Numbered from the stretch's first letter, positions 37,883 to 52,749 are shown. The stretch: 64,000 nt of DNA from Amia ocellicauda (GCF_036373705.1 NC_089864.1:14480001-14544000); one strand, 5' to 3'. The notes: generated by a model from the sequence alone, not told the origin. Translations and numbers: made by a program.

Positions 37883-38551
37883 ATTAATCATTGGATGTTA
37901 ATTAGAATTAAATTGCAATTCATATCTTCTGCTATCACCTCTCTGCCTAACCCACAAGAATAAAATAATGATTTTGGAGATTATTGTAATAAAACATTGC
38001 TGCCACAAGAGGGAGCATTAAACCATATAAAGGGAGAGTCTCACAGAAGTTATACTTTCTGACCATAGAATTTGCAGAACCGCAGGCAAGACCCAGTGGA
38101 GACAAGTTTGGACATGTTAGTCTCTGGAACTCCCATGAGTTCTGCATGTAAATCCAGCAACAAGTACCATGAGATTCTTTAATGAAAACCCATGTCGTTT
38201 AACAAGATATACAGGTGGACATGAGTTTAATAAGACAAGGACTAAATTAAAGTTTAATCTACCAGCAAATTGTAAACTACAAACTTATACTCAGTTAGGG
38301 TTTAATTTATTGTTAGAAGATATTTTCTACTATTTTAAATAAAAATGTGATTGGATACCAGCTTATAGTTTGTGATTAATGGGTTGGGCAGTTAAGACTT
38401 GGTTTAGGCCAAGGCTTCAATAACTGATGTCTGTATGGAATATTCCAAGCAGTACCATAAAGACATATCATCCTTTAAATTGAAAGCATTTTTCCATTTA
38501 ATGTAGATTATTATTGGTCATAAACACATGTTTCTTGGGTTATGCTTTCCA
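37883..38551. other. Intergenic, no gene seen
   Basis: AT-rich; nothing recognised. Confidence 0.5.
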
Positions 38552-39493
38552 GGGTTGGGGTCAATTCAATTGAAATTGAAATTCATGGGCTAATTCCAAT
38601 TCAGGTCTTATACTTTTTTGAATTGATCAATTCCAATTTGAATTCTTAATGAGTCTTGTAATTCAAATTAATGAATTGGAATTGTGAATGTTTCAGTCTT
38701 CGGAATTGGAATTGAATTGTAGACATTTTAAGCTGGAATTGAATTTGTAATTGTCAATATTTTATTTTGTAATATTTGTGTTTTCATCACATTTTTCAAT
38801 GATTTAGACAATACAGTGTTTTATTATTAAAATTACAGGCAAATGCTTCTCAGGTCAGTTTTTCCTGACCTCCTAGCAACTGAGGAATTTCTATTATCTG
38901 AATCTCAGCCAATGAGCTCTTTGTCCACCTAACAGACACTCATACAAGACAGTGTCCTAGTCCTGCTCTCTTGTTGGGAAGGATATATCACAAGAACCAT
39001 CTCAATTACTTGCAATTACCCACTGTTCTAAAACTTACTGTATAAGAACCTACCTCACTCTCCTTGTTTGTTGGGTAGAAGGATTGTGGTGGTTAACATA
39101 TACTGTGTTAACATATACTTTTTTAAGGATTGCTTGTGTTTTTGACTTGGACTATTACTGAGAACCCTGATTTTGTGATTGAACCTGGACTGGCTGAGGA
39201 CCAACTGCCTACCGATTTGGACAAACACTTTCACAATGTCAGAGAAGCCTCTGGTGTTTGATCACTTTGAAAACTTAAGTGATGGTAACAAAGAAGGAAA
39301 CCGTTAAGGATTAAGGAATTGGTGTGGGAGAAATATCGCATTGGAATTGAGTTTGCAGAATTGATCCGAATTTGGAATTGAGATTAATTGAATTGAAAAG
39401 GAATTTAGGAAAGTGTTTTGGATAATGATTTGATTTAATTTAAAGGGATAAAGAATTGAATTGGAATTGAATTAGTGGAATTGACCCCAACCC
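38552..39493. mobile_element. hAT-like internally deleted element with AATTGGAATT-rich ends
   Basis: Terminal inverted repeat gggttggggtcaattc at both ends (38552-38567 and complement ending 39493). Both subterminal regions are packed with aattgaatt/ggaattgaa variants on both strands. Internally a short + strand frame from 39237 reads MSEKPLVFDHFENLSDG then stops, possibly the remnant start of a transposase ORF. No clean target duplication. Superfamily assignment is tentative. Confidence 0.65.
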
Positions 39494-42400
39494 ATAGTAT
39501 TCAGAGCATATCTTTGTCACATTATCCACCTTAATCTTACAGGATCCAGATCTTCATGTGGCACATGGAGATATTAAATGTATGGCCAAGCAATGTCAGG
39601 AGCACAGAGCATGATAGAAGTCCCCGCACACCAGCCCCTAACCCTGCATTACCCTGTATTAGAACTTAAATTTTATAAAGTTGTGACACCTGTAACTAGC
39701 TCCCTGTAGTTACATATTCTGGACACAAGTGAAGTACTATACAAACTATTGAAGTTGTCCTCAGGTTTAAAGTTCTACATGTGAATAAATTTGACTTTGG
39801 AGAGTTAGGGGGCAAGACTGAGATGGCTGACCTACATTCATCTCGTGTCTGTGTCTCTGGAATCAATCTGTGCCCGCATCGGGCCCTCTCACGTCTCTTG
39901 TAAAGCGTGTTACACGATAAGCCCGCTCTTTGTGAACGCTCTGTTAAGGCTGCCACATTTATTTGAGGCTTTTAAAACTGTCAAGTGGTCATAAATACAG
40001 GCAGATCTCTCAGCGGCGAGCCGAGAGTATTAAAAGACCACTTGCTTACTGTGTGGAAAAACTATCTAATAGTAGAAGCTAATTCAAACCCTCCGGTCTG
40101 GTCCTTGCATTGGTTCAATGGTTGCAAAAATGTTTCGCATTTAATAACACGTCTCATATTGCTTTGTCACTCTTGCCAGACTTGCAACATCACTACGATG
40201 AACCGATTATAAACCAGATGATTACTTGGAAATACATGTAGAATAAACTAAATCCCACAAGAGGGAGCTATGCAGCCATTGTCTGGAGCTTAGAGAATAT
40301 GGGAGATGGAAGTCAAGAAATAATGATGCATACATATAAAATGTACTCAATATTAAATACAAGCATCAGAATTGAAATGCAAACGATAAATAGGATATTC
40401 AAGCATATCTGAATTTGAAATTTAGCCTATTGATTTTAAGATTCAATACTTATATGTATAATATGCACACATTTCAGTTATACAAGTATGATAGAATGCA
40501 TCTTAGGTATTTTTTGACAGAAATGCACAGCAAACCAGTTTCACAACGTTATTTAATGAAACCCCCCAATTAGCCTGAAAAGGGACTTTGGCATCTCCAC
40601 AATGATGCTGTGTCTGTAATCTCTACGCTCAGCTGTGTGAGCCGTCCAGTGAGTGCGCTGCTATATCCAAGCCTGTCTTACTCCAATTACATCACATCTC
40701 TGCCTCTCAGCAGGTCCGTGCCCAGATAGACCTCATCTAGTTTTTCCAGTCTGGTTTTGTTAATTCTGGTTTATATTTCCAGACTCTCTATTTCACTCCA
40801 GACACCTGTTCAAGCGACACTCTTGTTTGTTGCAAGCCTGCCCACTCCTCTGAGCTAACAGCCTTTTTTTTGACACTTTAAGAAGGAGGCTGTCAATATT
40901 CACTGTTATTGTTTTTAACTTTAACTTTTATGTGTTTCAAAGAAGAGGAACAATCCTATACATGCAGCACCACAAACATACTCTGATTTATGAAGATGTT
41001 TATATATATATATGCATATATAAATGCAGCCTCACTTTATGACAGTATTATGGAGCCAGATGGCCGTCCTCTGTTTAGTGCCACTAGCTTGTGAAGCCCG
41101 TGCTTCCTTCACAGTTTGAGTGCCTGCCTGCTCACAATAGCACTGTGTCCCTTGGTCCGAGTCCTAGTATTCACTCTGTCTTCCACATGTCAGGGCAGCT
41201 GCCAGGGGATGGGATTTGAAAAGGATGCCGTGCTGTGTGGAAGCAAGCCAGGTAGGCCCTTTAAGTCAGACTCTCTCCAAGGCTAAAAATGGATTATTGT
41301 CACTGTGCTGTGCCACCATGGGGAAAATAGAGGATCCACAGTTGAGCTCTTAACTCAGAACCACCATCTATTTCAATTCGAAAGAAGAACTTTCCACTGA
41401 GATTCCACTTAAACAGGGAAGTGAATTCCCATATCTTTCTAGCTGCAAAAACCCTTAACAATGACTACTGGAAAGTGAATACAATTCAACAATTTGAATC
41501 ATATATAAATATATGCATGCTCAGATTTGTGATAATATATAGTATACATGTATTCATATGTGAGTTCATATAGTTTAGGTCAATCACCCTCCATTGAAGA
41601 GTCTTGGTGGGCTCTAAGTCACATCATTAGCAGTTTGGTGGGCAGCACTGTAATGTTTTCTTGCTTCACTGTGGAAAGACTAATTTGAGGCGAAGCTGCC
41701 TGGAGATGCTGTACTGCTCTGCCGCAATGGTCCTGGGGTCCCCTAGAGCCAGATTGTAGATCTCTAGTGAACTAGATAGGCTGAAAGGTCAGGGGGAACA
41801 TAAATGTACTGCCTGTTTTTTTTTTTTTTTCACTTAGGGCCAAAGTCAGAGATCATGGTGGCAGAGAGTATTTGGATTTGTGTTAGAGTCCATATTTGGA
41901 CTCCTATCAGTCTTTAATTTCATAACCAGTCTGGCTAGCACATTAAGAGATCTAAAGCCTGGCTGTCAGTAAATGCCAAAGGCTTGTTTTTAAATGGGCA
42001 AATCCCAATACAGCATTCAGACGGGCATCCAACAGATGACTTCCGCTGAGAAGGGCAAAGCTTTAAAATTAAGGAGCGCTGACGAACACTATTTATTCTG
42101 TGGACCGATTTAAACTGCTCAGCACTATCAATGCACTAATTCAACAACATGCATTAACTGGTTGTGCCCAGAAATGAGCCATTTCAATCCTTTCAATTTT
42201 TTTTAGAGTGTAATCTAAAAGTTGGGATCCCAAAAATAGGCATTAGTTTGCAGCATGAGCGAGGCCAACTGAAATGTGGTGGAACGCTCCCTTGAAAAAT
42301 CAAATAGTAGAGCAGTATTATTTCATTTCATTTTATAACTACCCATTATCCCTGTTCTTACAGAAAAACATATCTGTAAGTAATTCAGCTCACAGTTACC

Positions 42401-45400
42401 CTCCTGTGGCATTACTCACTTTGTGCATTGTTAAAAATGTCATGCACATCCAATCCCTGTTGATGTGATTTAGGATAAGATAAGGTAAACTCACACAAAT
42501 GTAAATCCATATACCTATTCCCCAGGCCCTTGAAATGTTGAAGCCTGTATGTTCTGGTACATAAGTAGTTGCATGTTTCATCCATGGGAAGCATGTATTC
42601 TTCCTAGTCTCACATCTACAGCCTGTCAGTTGACAAGCCTGTAATTATAATTACCTGCTTCAGTTCAAGGATTCAGCTTAATTTAGAAAGACACACAATG
42701 TTCGGTGCAGTGAGGCAGAGTGTAAATGAGGATTCTCCACATGCATTCAGACGCCCTCACCAATCATGACTAATGAATATTTTGTAGGCAGGTACACCTT
42801 GAAGCTATGCACAGCTAGGTGAGCGATGGCAGCGCAGTGGCTAATATAATATTAATACATTATTGAATGAGACAAGCTTGGGTTTCATTTTGACAACACA
42901 GGTGGAAATCTTAGGTGCCTGCACTGCAGATCGAAGAGTGCGCTGAAGGAGGCAAGTCAGAGTTATTCAAGTGAAAATGACTGAATTGTTTTTGTTTTAC
43001 GAATATACAGTTTATTCCCTGTTGTTCTTGCTCACAATTTGATAATTGTATTTCCTTCACACAGCCAAGATTCTGTAAGACTCATACAGGCCTGAAACAG
43101 CATAAGATCTAAAAAAACAATAGGAACACATTATTGATTTGATATATTTTATAATATAGAACATGCAAGTTCAGTGTACGCCTTCAGGAATAATTTAGAT
43201 ATCCTTATATTTTGCATATACAATGTGACAACCCTTGTGTGACAGAAATCAAATGAGCTTCAATAATCCATCACACAGACATGATAAGCTCTTTTGCTTC
43301 TTTTGCATACTATATTTTTATTCAAACTTTATTCCAAAAGCGCATAATAATATTTGTGCACTATTTCAGGAGCACTGGATTTAAAAGAATGAGACACGAG
43401 CAAGAGCTGCTGGATTGGGATAAAAGCCCAAGACAGCAGACAATGGTAGTAACTCATGATAACAGGGCATAAAATTATAATGATAACAAAAAAGAAAATT
43501 AATCCATGGACTCGCTAGCAGATGTAAAATAAGAACTTGGAAGCTCCAAAGGGGATCCGGGCAGGATCTTTGCTGATCAGTGCGAAACAGAAGAGTAAGA
43601 GAAAAACAAAGAGAAGAAGTGAAGAGCAACAATATTAATATTGAAATTGTTGTTGAATATAGGTAACAAATATTTTGTGAAGGTGTGTATAAATGCAGAC
43701 AGACAATATGCGAGAGGTTAGAGGAACACTATATCAGCACATGTGAAGCAGGATCATTAGTGTGTGTCTTCTTTATTTGTCTGCCGTTATTAATATGATA
43801 AATGTGCAGTTTATGTCCCGTTAATTATTAAAACATTGTAAATATAATCATTAATTATATTATTGATCATTATGATCTTTGTACTTGTTTTTAGTTCTAG
43901 GACCCGTAGGATACTATTGTATTTTGCATTGGCTGTGCTTCTCTTTTGAGAAATGTTTCCATTAAATGTTTCCCGTGTTGTGTAAAATGTAATTCCCCCT
44001 CTTATAACATACAATAACTTTCTCAGAAACACAATCTGCATGTTCTCAGTTTTACTCATCCCCACAAACGATGACTCACTCAATGTGTACCTCATGTACA
44101 TTTTTATCTCTTCAATAGTGAATTGACAATGTAATCGACAGACTAGGTTATCTGTTGGTAAGATAATATGAAGGGATAACAAAAGGACATTATTTCACTG
44201 GTGGGTTGCCCTTTAAAGATTCTAAAGACGTTATTGAAGCCCTCTGGGAGGGAATGAACATGTTATGGCATCCCAGTAGGTCTGAATCACCTCTGTGTGT
44301 TTCATAGTTCTGAAATGAGACTCATAGGCCTATTTCACCATTGTCACATTACTGGTGACTGATAGACCTGTCCTTTGCACTTCAACTGCCTGTTGCTGAA
44401 GTCTGACCACTTCTTTGCACATTTATTAGTTTTCAATTCTCTGGATTTCAACGTGGCAATATGAGAATGTAGGAAACAACAAACGGAAAGTTATTTTGGG
44501 GGAGCAGTTCAGAAAAATACATTCAAAGACAAACAATAATCTATGGTCTATTATATATTTTTGAGCTGATTTGAGGTCCTTACAGGTACAATACACACTG
44601 AGACACAAATATATATTTTTTTTCTTCCAAAAATACTGCTCATGGAGGAATAGTTTAGGTTTTTCTCCATAGCTCCTTGACTGAATCTGCTACCAAGTCG
44701 TGTTCTGAGAGTCCCCAGTGTCCGTATACCTCAGAGCAATATGATAGATCTCTGCAGAGATATTTTAAACAGGGAGGCTTGAATTTCAAATATGTTTTGC
44801 AGAGCAATTGCACTGGGAGAAGAAAGAAGGGACAAGTATGGTGGTGACAAGTATCCGGGATATCTAAAAGTTATTATTCATATACTGCAAAATACAATCA
44901 AGTATTTAGCTGAAATGAAACACATTTAGTTACAATCATGCTTTATTAATGAACATCATAAAGATTAATGTGATGCGCATTGTTCCAGTCTTCAAGAGGT
45001 CAACCGAGTTCTCCATGTGGAATGGACAGGCTATTGAAGGACTGAAGTCTCATTACTCTCAGAGACAGACAGAAACAAGATATCACTGCCACGGGATCAT
45101 ATTTTCTAAGTCTAATCTAACAAATTGTCAGCTGTCAAACCAAGAAAACTAAAAGATGCTGTACTATTGAACACCCTAAAATCACAGAAACCACTGACAC
45201 CTTCACAGTCCAGTCAACTAAGCACACAATTATTATTAGTAGTATTAGCACTCACTGTATCTTTGAATACTGGAGTGTAGCCGTCCCTTTTGATTTACCT
45301 GAGCCTGTGCTGTCAGGTTGCACAGAGCCAGATGGCACATTGCGTTTTGTACCACCGAGGCAAAACAAAATTTCCCTGCCGAGGTAAAATAAACCAGCCT

Positions 45401-48400
45401 AAAAAAGCAGATCACCAAGAATAAAGGAGCAGAGCCGGGGACAGCTGGGTGGGTTTATCGTCCGTCTAGCCATGCTCTGAACAGGCTGCCAAAAATAAAA
45501 TGATTTGTTTCGAAAGGTTAAGTTAGCACGCTTACTCTACTTATGGCCACATCCACCAGTAATAGACACGTGTGGAGAGCAAGTCAGCAAAAAGGGCAGG
45601 TGAAAAATTGTCTGCTTTTTTAAAACGAGAGTAACGGTTTCCTCTCCTCTATTAAGGGAGTTGCAGGAAAGGGCCTTCTGCGAATCCGCTGGCCAGTATT
45701 AGCGTTGTGGCGCATGGCGAGAGGCTGATGGGCAGAGGATTTGCTGCTGATTCAGCCCCCTCCACCAAAGAGGATACGAGCTGCTATGGAGCTCACAAAA
45801 CACACAGTAGGCCCATGCTACGCACACACACACAATCACCGGGCTCCAATATATGCTGTATACACTCTGTTTCGTATTCAGGCCCATAGACAGCAGGTTT
45901 AAGTGATTAAGTGATTAATATTAAGTACAGCGATAACCTGAGTATCCCCAGTTATGTTTGTAATCATTTAAAGAAAAGGTGCAACTGGGCTCAGAACGAT
46001 CTCTCACTGGGCAAGACTGTTTTGTCAGACACCCAGCAGCCTTTATCAGAGACTCAAAGGGAGCGCCCATCTGTGCCCTGTGCTTACCCCCTCCAGCTGA
46101 GTCGGGTTATTGTCAGTTGTGCCTCTCAAATGCCATGCGTACGTTTGCAGCGAACAGCACAGATGGGGCCAGATGGCACCGAGCAGAAAAACAGTATATC
46201 AGACTGTGCGTTTATTTTTTCTGTTCTGTTTTTACTTTCACATTCCCTGTCTCCCTGGAAGATGAATTGCGGTGTACTGATACATGAATACATGAATGTT
46301 CATGTTTGTTTGTTTTTATGATAGGGGAAGAAACACGCAGGAGGGTTATGTGTGTATTGTATGGGTGCGGTTAAGAGATTTCGAGCATAATGATTTTAAA
46401 AATATGAGCAGCACATTTAGGTAATCAAAGTTAGACCAGTTGAACTTCGAGTGAGAAAATGTGGGTTGTTTTCAAATACGGCTCATTCTCAGTGAACAGG
46501 ATATTAACTAAAAAATAATAATCAGTCCTCCTCAAATGTCCCATTTCAACATTTGATAATAATGAAATAAATTTCAGGAATTCCCCAATCTCAAGCAGAC
46601 CAGAGGCAAGTATAGGAAGATTGCCATCCCTTCTTGTAAGTGAGCATGTGTGTTTTTCTCCCTCGCATAGGCAGAAACCTGATTACTGGTTTCAACAGAT
46701 CTATACTCTCGCAGTCACTCCACAGGCTTTCAGGGTTATTTCTGTCAAATCTGTTGTGGAAAATGTAATGTAAAGCAGAGATTGGATTGTGGTTCAGCTT
46801 GTTTTCTTTCATTCATCCCCAGGCTATTCCTGAAACACAGAGCAGCATGGGGGAGCACATGATCCAATGAGGGGGGCTGGGTGGTCGCTGGTTTAGTACT
46901 AGTTCAGTTAATGGATACTCAATTCATGCACATTTTGACATTGCACTCAGCGATCCAGCTGAGATATCTATCGTTTCTGACTGATTAAAAGGAGAATAGA
47001 AATCTCGGTCCTGCTTTTTGACTTGGTGATTGTCAGATTAAAAACTTTAATTATATTAATTCATGATACATGCACTGTTGCAGTGATGAATGCAGGTAGC
47101 AAATGTACGAAGCATCACTGGTCTAATGCTCCATTTGACTTAGACACATCTTGAGAAAAAGCTAAAAATGGGAACCGCAGTGTAATTGTATTAGTTAAGC
47201 TCGGAATGTCACAATAAAAAGAGAAATTATCCGAACGATGAAATTAGCAGTTTCAAGAGACAGTTTGAAGTCTGTGTTTTTGACATAATTGCTTCCCCCC
47301 CAATGCCTGCTTATCATTATTTTACAACTTTTAGTGAAGTAAACTCAATTAAATTTGGCATCTTTATGTAATAGACTGTATGTGGTAATCTGCACTGCTT
47401 GACAATGTAATTTATTTTCTTCCCTTATTGTCCCTGTCTGCAGACACCATGCTTGGACTGTCAGCTATATGGTTACAGTCTTCCCTGCATCAGCCACACC
47501 CTCATGTGAAAACAAAACAAAACAAACAGAGCAGATAAGGAAGAACATTGACTGAAAAACACAATCGATTTGTCTTTCTGTCTAATCTACCTATCTTTCC
47601 ATATACATGTATATACAGCTCTTTAGTCAGTGTTTTCTTATGAGATAAACTAAAATACTGAGTGTAGAAACAGCACTGAAATAGACAGAGATTGTGATTG
47701 TATTTATTTCTTGCTCCTCTCTTATGATGGCTGACTGCTGTTCTGTCTCAGGATTCATTAACAATTGCCAAGAGGGCTCTTACACTGATTTTAAACTGTA
47801 ACACTGCTATAAAAATAACTATAAAGAAGATTTAAAAAAACACACAATGAGCACTAATCGCTTTACTCTATTTAACCCCAGTGTTAAATGTAATAAAATA
47901 AGGCTGATAGATGGCTACCCATTGAAAGTGGACGTGGGATGTCATTATTGATTCTTACCAACTCACTTAAGGAAAATATACTGGGGTCACTGGTAAGAAA
48001 CAATCTCTCCTGGCCTTTGGAAGCTGCTCTGTCTGTGCGATGATATCAGACACTTTCCAAGGAATACGCCTTTTCACTCTGCCTTGCTTTGGATAGCCTT
48101 TACTCTGTGTCCCTGCTTGCACAGGGGACCTTTGATGTTTTTCATGCATATGGGAACATACTAGACATAATTATAAACATACATATTTTATATGTATATG
48201 AACTGCCTCATAAACTCACACCAAGAAAGTACATTCAGATGCAATAACAGTAAACGCTGAAAATCTATCTGTAATTGTTCTGCCATTACATATAAAGAAA
48301 TTATCAAATTCACACATTTAAGTGCAAAGTGAAATTGCAAGGCCAACACTCTCCATATTAATGTGTTTTAAACTCTGCTGTAATTGCAATAAATATTCAC

Positions 48401-50107
48401 AAAACCAACTACAAATTCATTTTCTTCAATATAATTATGTCAAACAACCGTGTGATGTCAGAATTACTTGTCATGCATCAAACCACATTGCAAAGGACAT
48501 TATATTCTCAGAACTGATTTGGCATCACTGGAACCCCAAAAGAGTTGGTCGTGAGTATTGTGTATGCAGTATACTTTAGCAGAATAACATGAATCAGTTT
48601 AATATCAGAAGTACAGTAGATAGTAATCAACCAGAAGTTCAGAGTCACTGCTCTTCCACACATTAAGTCTGGTAATTCAAATGCAACACTGTAAATGATA
48701 TCTGGTTCAACTAAAGGTGCCTCAGGATGAGTGAATCATCTTAAAAGGTTCTGGCTAATTGCATTGGAATCCCAGTGGCAAAATAAATAAAATACAAACA
48801 TAGAATGTGTTGCTTTCTTCCTAAAAATTAGCCAAAGCACTTACAGATGGCCAACTACTTTCACTGTGAATATGTCCTTCCCATCATGCTGCGCTGAATG
48901 TCAAAGTGACTGAGATCAGAGTGTACGATGAAAGCTGGATGCTCAGACTTGTTAGTCCAAGCCAGCATGCCGCCTGCAGCATCCCCTACCCCCAACTCCT
49001 CTTCTCTGGGGAGTTGCAGTTAAAAGAGCAATGAATTAGAAGCCACTCCTTAAAAATTGCCACAAGCAAAATGTTTTAACAAAAGTCCCATGACATGTTT
49101 TGTGGAACTATTTACATACTTTTGAAATATTATGCATTTAGCCCTACAGCCAGTAGTGGTGATAATCAATATTCTACATGTAGGAAGCTGACAAGAATAT
49201 ATTTATTTTATATATATATATATACTATACATTAGACATGAATGATAATATATCATTAATTTGACCTTGTCTTTCAGAAGCTGATCCACTTGTGATGGAC
49301 AGTATAACAACTTGTCTTGTCATCTCTCATGGAGGTAGCAATGAACAAAATGCAAACAAGGCATACTAACATTCCTAAGACAGTTTCCTTGCTATTCTCC
49401 CTATGTTGATGTTTCTTTAGCAAAATACATTTGCATACAGAAGCTGCTTATATATGTACACAACTAACAACAATTGGAACTTGAAATGCTGAGAACGTTT
49501 GTGCATGAAAATCATAGTCAGCAATCTAAGATATTGTGCATATATGTGTATGACAGAGTTATTAAAAAATATACCTTTGCATACAAAAGCTAGAATAATT
49601 CTGATGAGAATAAAAGTTAATGAAATTTCTAGGTGTATGGTTTTATTAAAACCACAAATTAATCTTGGTGTCTTTCTCATGGATGTGAACCCATGTTGCC
49701 TGAGGCCTACTGAGATTGGTTGGTACTAATCACATCCTTACAATAACAGCTCTGTTTGCTTGAGTTATTTACCATGACTGAAATTCACAGTTTGTCAAAT
49801 GTGTCGGAGTAAGTTATGCTTATCTTTTTCGTTACCAAACAATGATCTCTATTTTACAAGGCATGTACAAATAATAAGGAAGCTTCACTTGTAATTTGAC
49901 ACTGAGAAAACAACTACATCATTTGCCTCTGAGGTCCCTCGGCAATGCATTGCGCTGCCTGACAGCATGATTTTTATCACCAACCATTGTCGGGCTTGTA
50001 CAGTACAAGTTCCTTTGTGCTACTGAGTCATGAGAGAAAAACACAGAAAAGATTCTTACACTTCCTGATGTTGCTAGTTTTCACATGGTCCTATACATGC
50101 ACACATA
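39494..50107. other. Long non-coding region without a recognised gene
   Basis: I find no multi-exon gene, tRNA or complete mobile element. ORFs up to 136 codons (45911-46321) lack homology or context that I recognise. TAAT-rich, low-CpG stretches at about 42100-42200, 42640-42860 and 46900-47210 look like vertebrate conserved enhancers in composition only. Short (TA)n runs occur near 41000 and 49206. Confidence 0.4.
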
Positions 50108-50644
50108 CAGATAGGTCCATAAATATTTGGACAGTGACACAATTGTCATCATTTTGGCTCTGTACACCGCCACAATGGATTTGCAGTCAATGACTGTGTC
50201 TGGAACCCATAGACCTCACACTGTAAAAAAAATCTAGGTGGTTCAACTTAAAAACTTAAGTTTATTTGCTGGCTTAAAGTTGTAAGTAAAATCAAATTGT
50301 ATTTACAAGTTGTTTCAACTCATAATGTTGGGTCTAGTTTAGCTGTAAGTCAACTGTACAGTACTTGTTGTTTCAACTTTGCAATGCACGTTCAAAATAT
50401 TGATAACTTATTAACCATGCATTCTGTTCACTTGTCCCGATTACTGGTTTCAACTTACTTATTTTAGTAAAAGGAAGTCTTGACATTACTTTTCTAGTTA
50501 AGATTATCTAAATGTATGTATTGTTTTAAATTACAAATTATAGATAACAAAACACATTTTTTACAGGGACTAATCGCATTTATTTTCTTGCATGAAAAGT
50601 ATACCGATTTTTTTTCAAGAGATACATACACTTAAAGGGACAGT

Positions 50645-51716
50645 TCACCCCAAATAAAAAATAACAATGTGTACTTGGGCAGAGGCTTGGTCTGGTTTGA
50701 TCTTCATCACCACTTTCTGTAGAAACTTAAAGGAATACTTCATGGCTTGTGGATACTCAAGATTCACACAGTAGATAATGCCCATAAGCATGGCAAAGCT
50801 GCATGCACATCTTCGATGTTGTGTAACACAATGGTCTCTTCGACCACAACTGCCACATTGAAGATCTCGCGTGGAAAGGCATCCTGTTCCGCACCTTCAT
50901 AGCCTATCAGTAGGCCAACTTGCATCCCCTTCATTGCTGCATCAAGAGTCTCACCATGAGCCTTGAAAAGCAGAAATAATAGTGTTACTGTTTTTGTCTA
51001 CAAGTACATGCTCTACAAGGCTAATTCAAATTTCAGCCATCATAATCCTCAACAACAGAGCAGGGAAGTCACACCCAGAACAGTCTGTGAACATCCGGTG
51101 GTCAAATTGTGCATCGGATGTTTGCAAACTGCCCTTTTTGAATGTTCTGGGAACAGCCGGTGCACAAATTGGGCGCGTGACTTCCAAGTTCTATAGAGAG
51201 GCAAAATAACTTGTTCCTGTCAGTATACAACATATAGGACATAGCAGTCATTCTACCCAAGACTACACAATTGTACTGACTTTGTGGTTGAAGTCATGAA
51301 AAAAAAAAAAAAAAAAAGAAACTGTCAGATTCTTTAGCATATCTGACAACACATTCATGTTAAAATGTATATACACAACCACAGTTTTGCATTACAGAAA
51401 TAAATATGGTCTTACATCACACATCCTGATGACGTCTGATGGATCTTCGGATATGTAGTGTGGCACCAGTCCTTCTCCTCTCATTTGTGTCCTACAAGAC
51501 AAATAAATATACAGTGAGATGAAAATGTTATAGCAAACATAACAAATAGCGCCTCATTTTACACTCATCAGCTCTTCCACTTACATCTTGAATGAATCCA
51601 CCTCTCAGGCCAAGGTTTGTTATTAACACCTGGCATAGCTCCTCAACGCTTGGGGGGATGTTTTCAATTGCAAGGCGTCTGATATCGTTTCCTGATACGA
51701 TGACTCGCAGCAGCAT
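50645..51716 (-). pseudogene. Broken copy of the fish SAMD3-like multicopy gene family
   Basis: Three exon remnants on the minus strand. First, 51716-51585 encodes 44 residues, MLLRVIVSGNDIRRL to GGFIQD, with a consensus donor gtaagt. Second, 51491-51416 encodes GLVPHYISEDPSDVIRMCD with donor gtaaga. Third, 50961-50645 encodes GMQVGLLIGYEGAEQDAF onward and, after a 1-base frame break, FAMLMGIIYCVNLEYPQ. From memory this order matches the N-terminus and C-terminus of fish proteins annotated 'sterile alpha motif domain-containing protein 3-like'. Exons 1 and 2 lie only 93 bp apart with incompatible phases, so the middle exons are deleted. Non-functional as it stands. Confidence 0.7.
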
Positions 51717-52335
51717 TGTAGACAGGGAATAAAATTAAATCTGTCAACAAGTGTACGGGAACTCAACTTGTTTTAATTTCTCCTAAATTAAATTAATTCT
51801 CTCCAAATTATAATAGTTGCATTGACGAAGTCCATATACGCACAATCGGTGGAATTCTGCAGATGTGCGCATATCTGTGGAAATCTGTGCTACAACCCAC
51901 CCCATGGCTTCCTTACAGAGAAGCACATAAGTGTATAATATGTGCAGTGCAATTAAACTACCACGAATCTACAGCTGCTATATTAACACCCTTCTGCGAA
52001 ACTAGCAATGACAGGAAAAGAAAGAAAAGCAACAAACACATTAATATTACACACACAGCCAGCTATTACTATTATTTTTTATTCACTGTATCTCGAACGC
52101 ACAGGTGTGTTTCCGAACCTAGACCAGCAGTCTGGGTGTTGAGTGTGGTTTAGAAACGTGGAAAAGTCAATCTTTTAGTCAAGCAGATTGTATAAATTAG
52201 AATTTATAAATAATTTTTTGTTGCGTAGCTGAGATCTTGCTGAAGAGAACCATGTGCGGTTTGTTTACATTGCATCTTTGCTGGTGTTTGTACAACTGCA
52301 GAAGATAGGCATGGTACTGACCAATGGAAAGGATA

Positions 52336-52678
52336 TTACTGTCTGTCATCATCCCTAGAGCCGGACTGCCGCATACTGGATGTTTTTCCCTTTTCACACC
52401 ATTCTTTGTAAACCCTAGAAATGGTTGAAAATCCCAGTAACTGAGCAGATTGTGAAATACTCCTACCGGCCCGTCTGGCACCAACAACCATGCCATGCTC
52501 AAAATTGCTTAAATCACCTTTCTTTCCCATTCAGACATTCAGTTTGGAGTTCAGGAGATTGTCTTGACCAGGACCACACCCCTAAATGCATTGAAGCAAC
52601 TGCCATGTGATTGGTTGGTTAGATAATTGCATTAATGAGAAATTGAACAGATGTTCCTAATAATCCTTTAGGTGAGTG
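52336..52678 (-). mobile_element. 5' fragment of another Tc1-like transposon
   Basis: The minus strand starts with a Tc1-type end (cactcacctaaaggattatt from 52678, TA at 52679-52680). About 150 bases on, a transposase N-terminus follows: MGKKGDLSNFEHGMVVGARR with helix-turn-helix residues ISQSAQLLGF. It is cut off near 52336. A small deletion is visible in the helix-turn-helix region (GFSTISRVYKEW). Confidence 0.88.
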
Positions 52679-52749
52679 TATAATGTAGTTTCACTTTTAT
52701 CCAACATTGTGTGAGATGCGGTTTTCACTCATTTTACCTATAAACACAC

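Noticed and set aside
45911..46321. 136-codon ORF
   Set aside because: No homology recognised, no splice or promoter context, composition like surrounding non-coding DNA.
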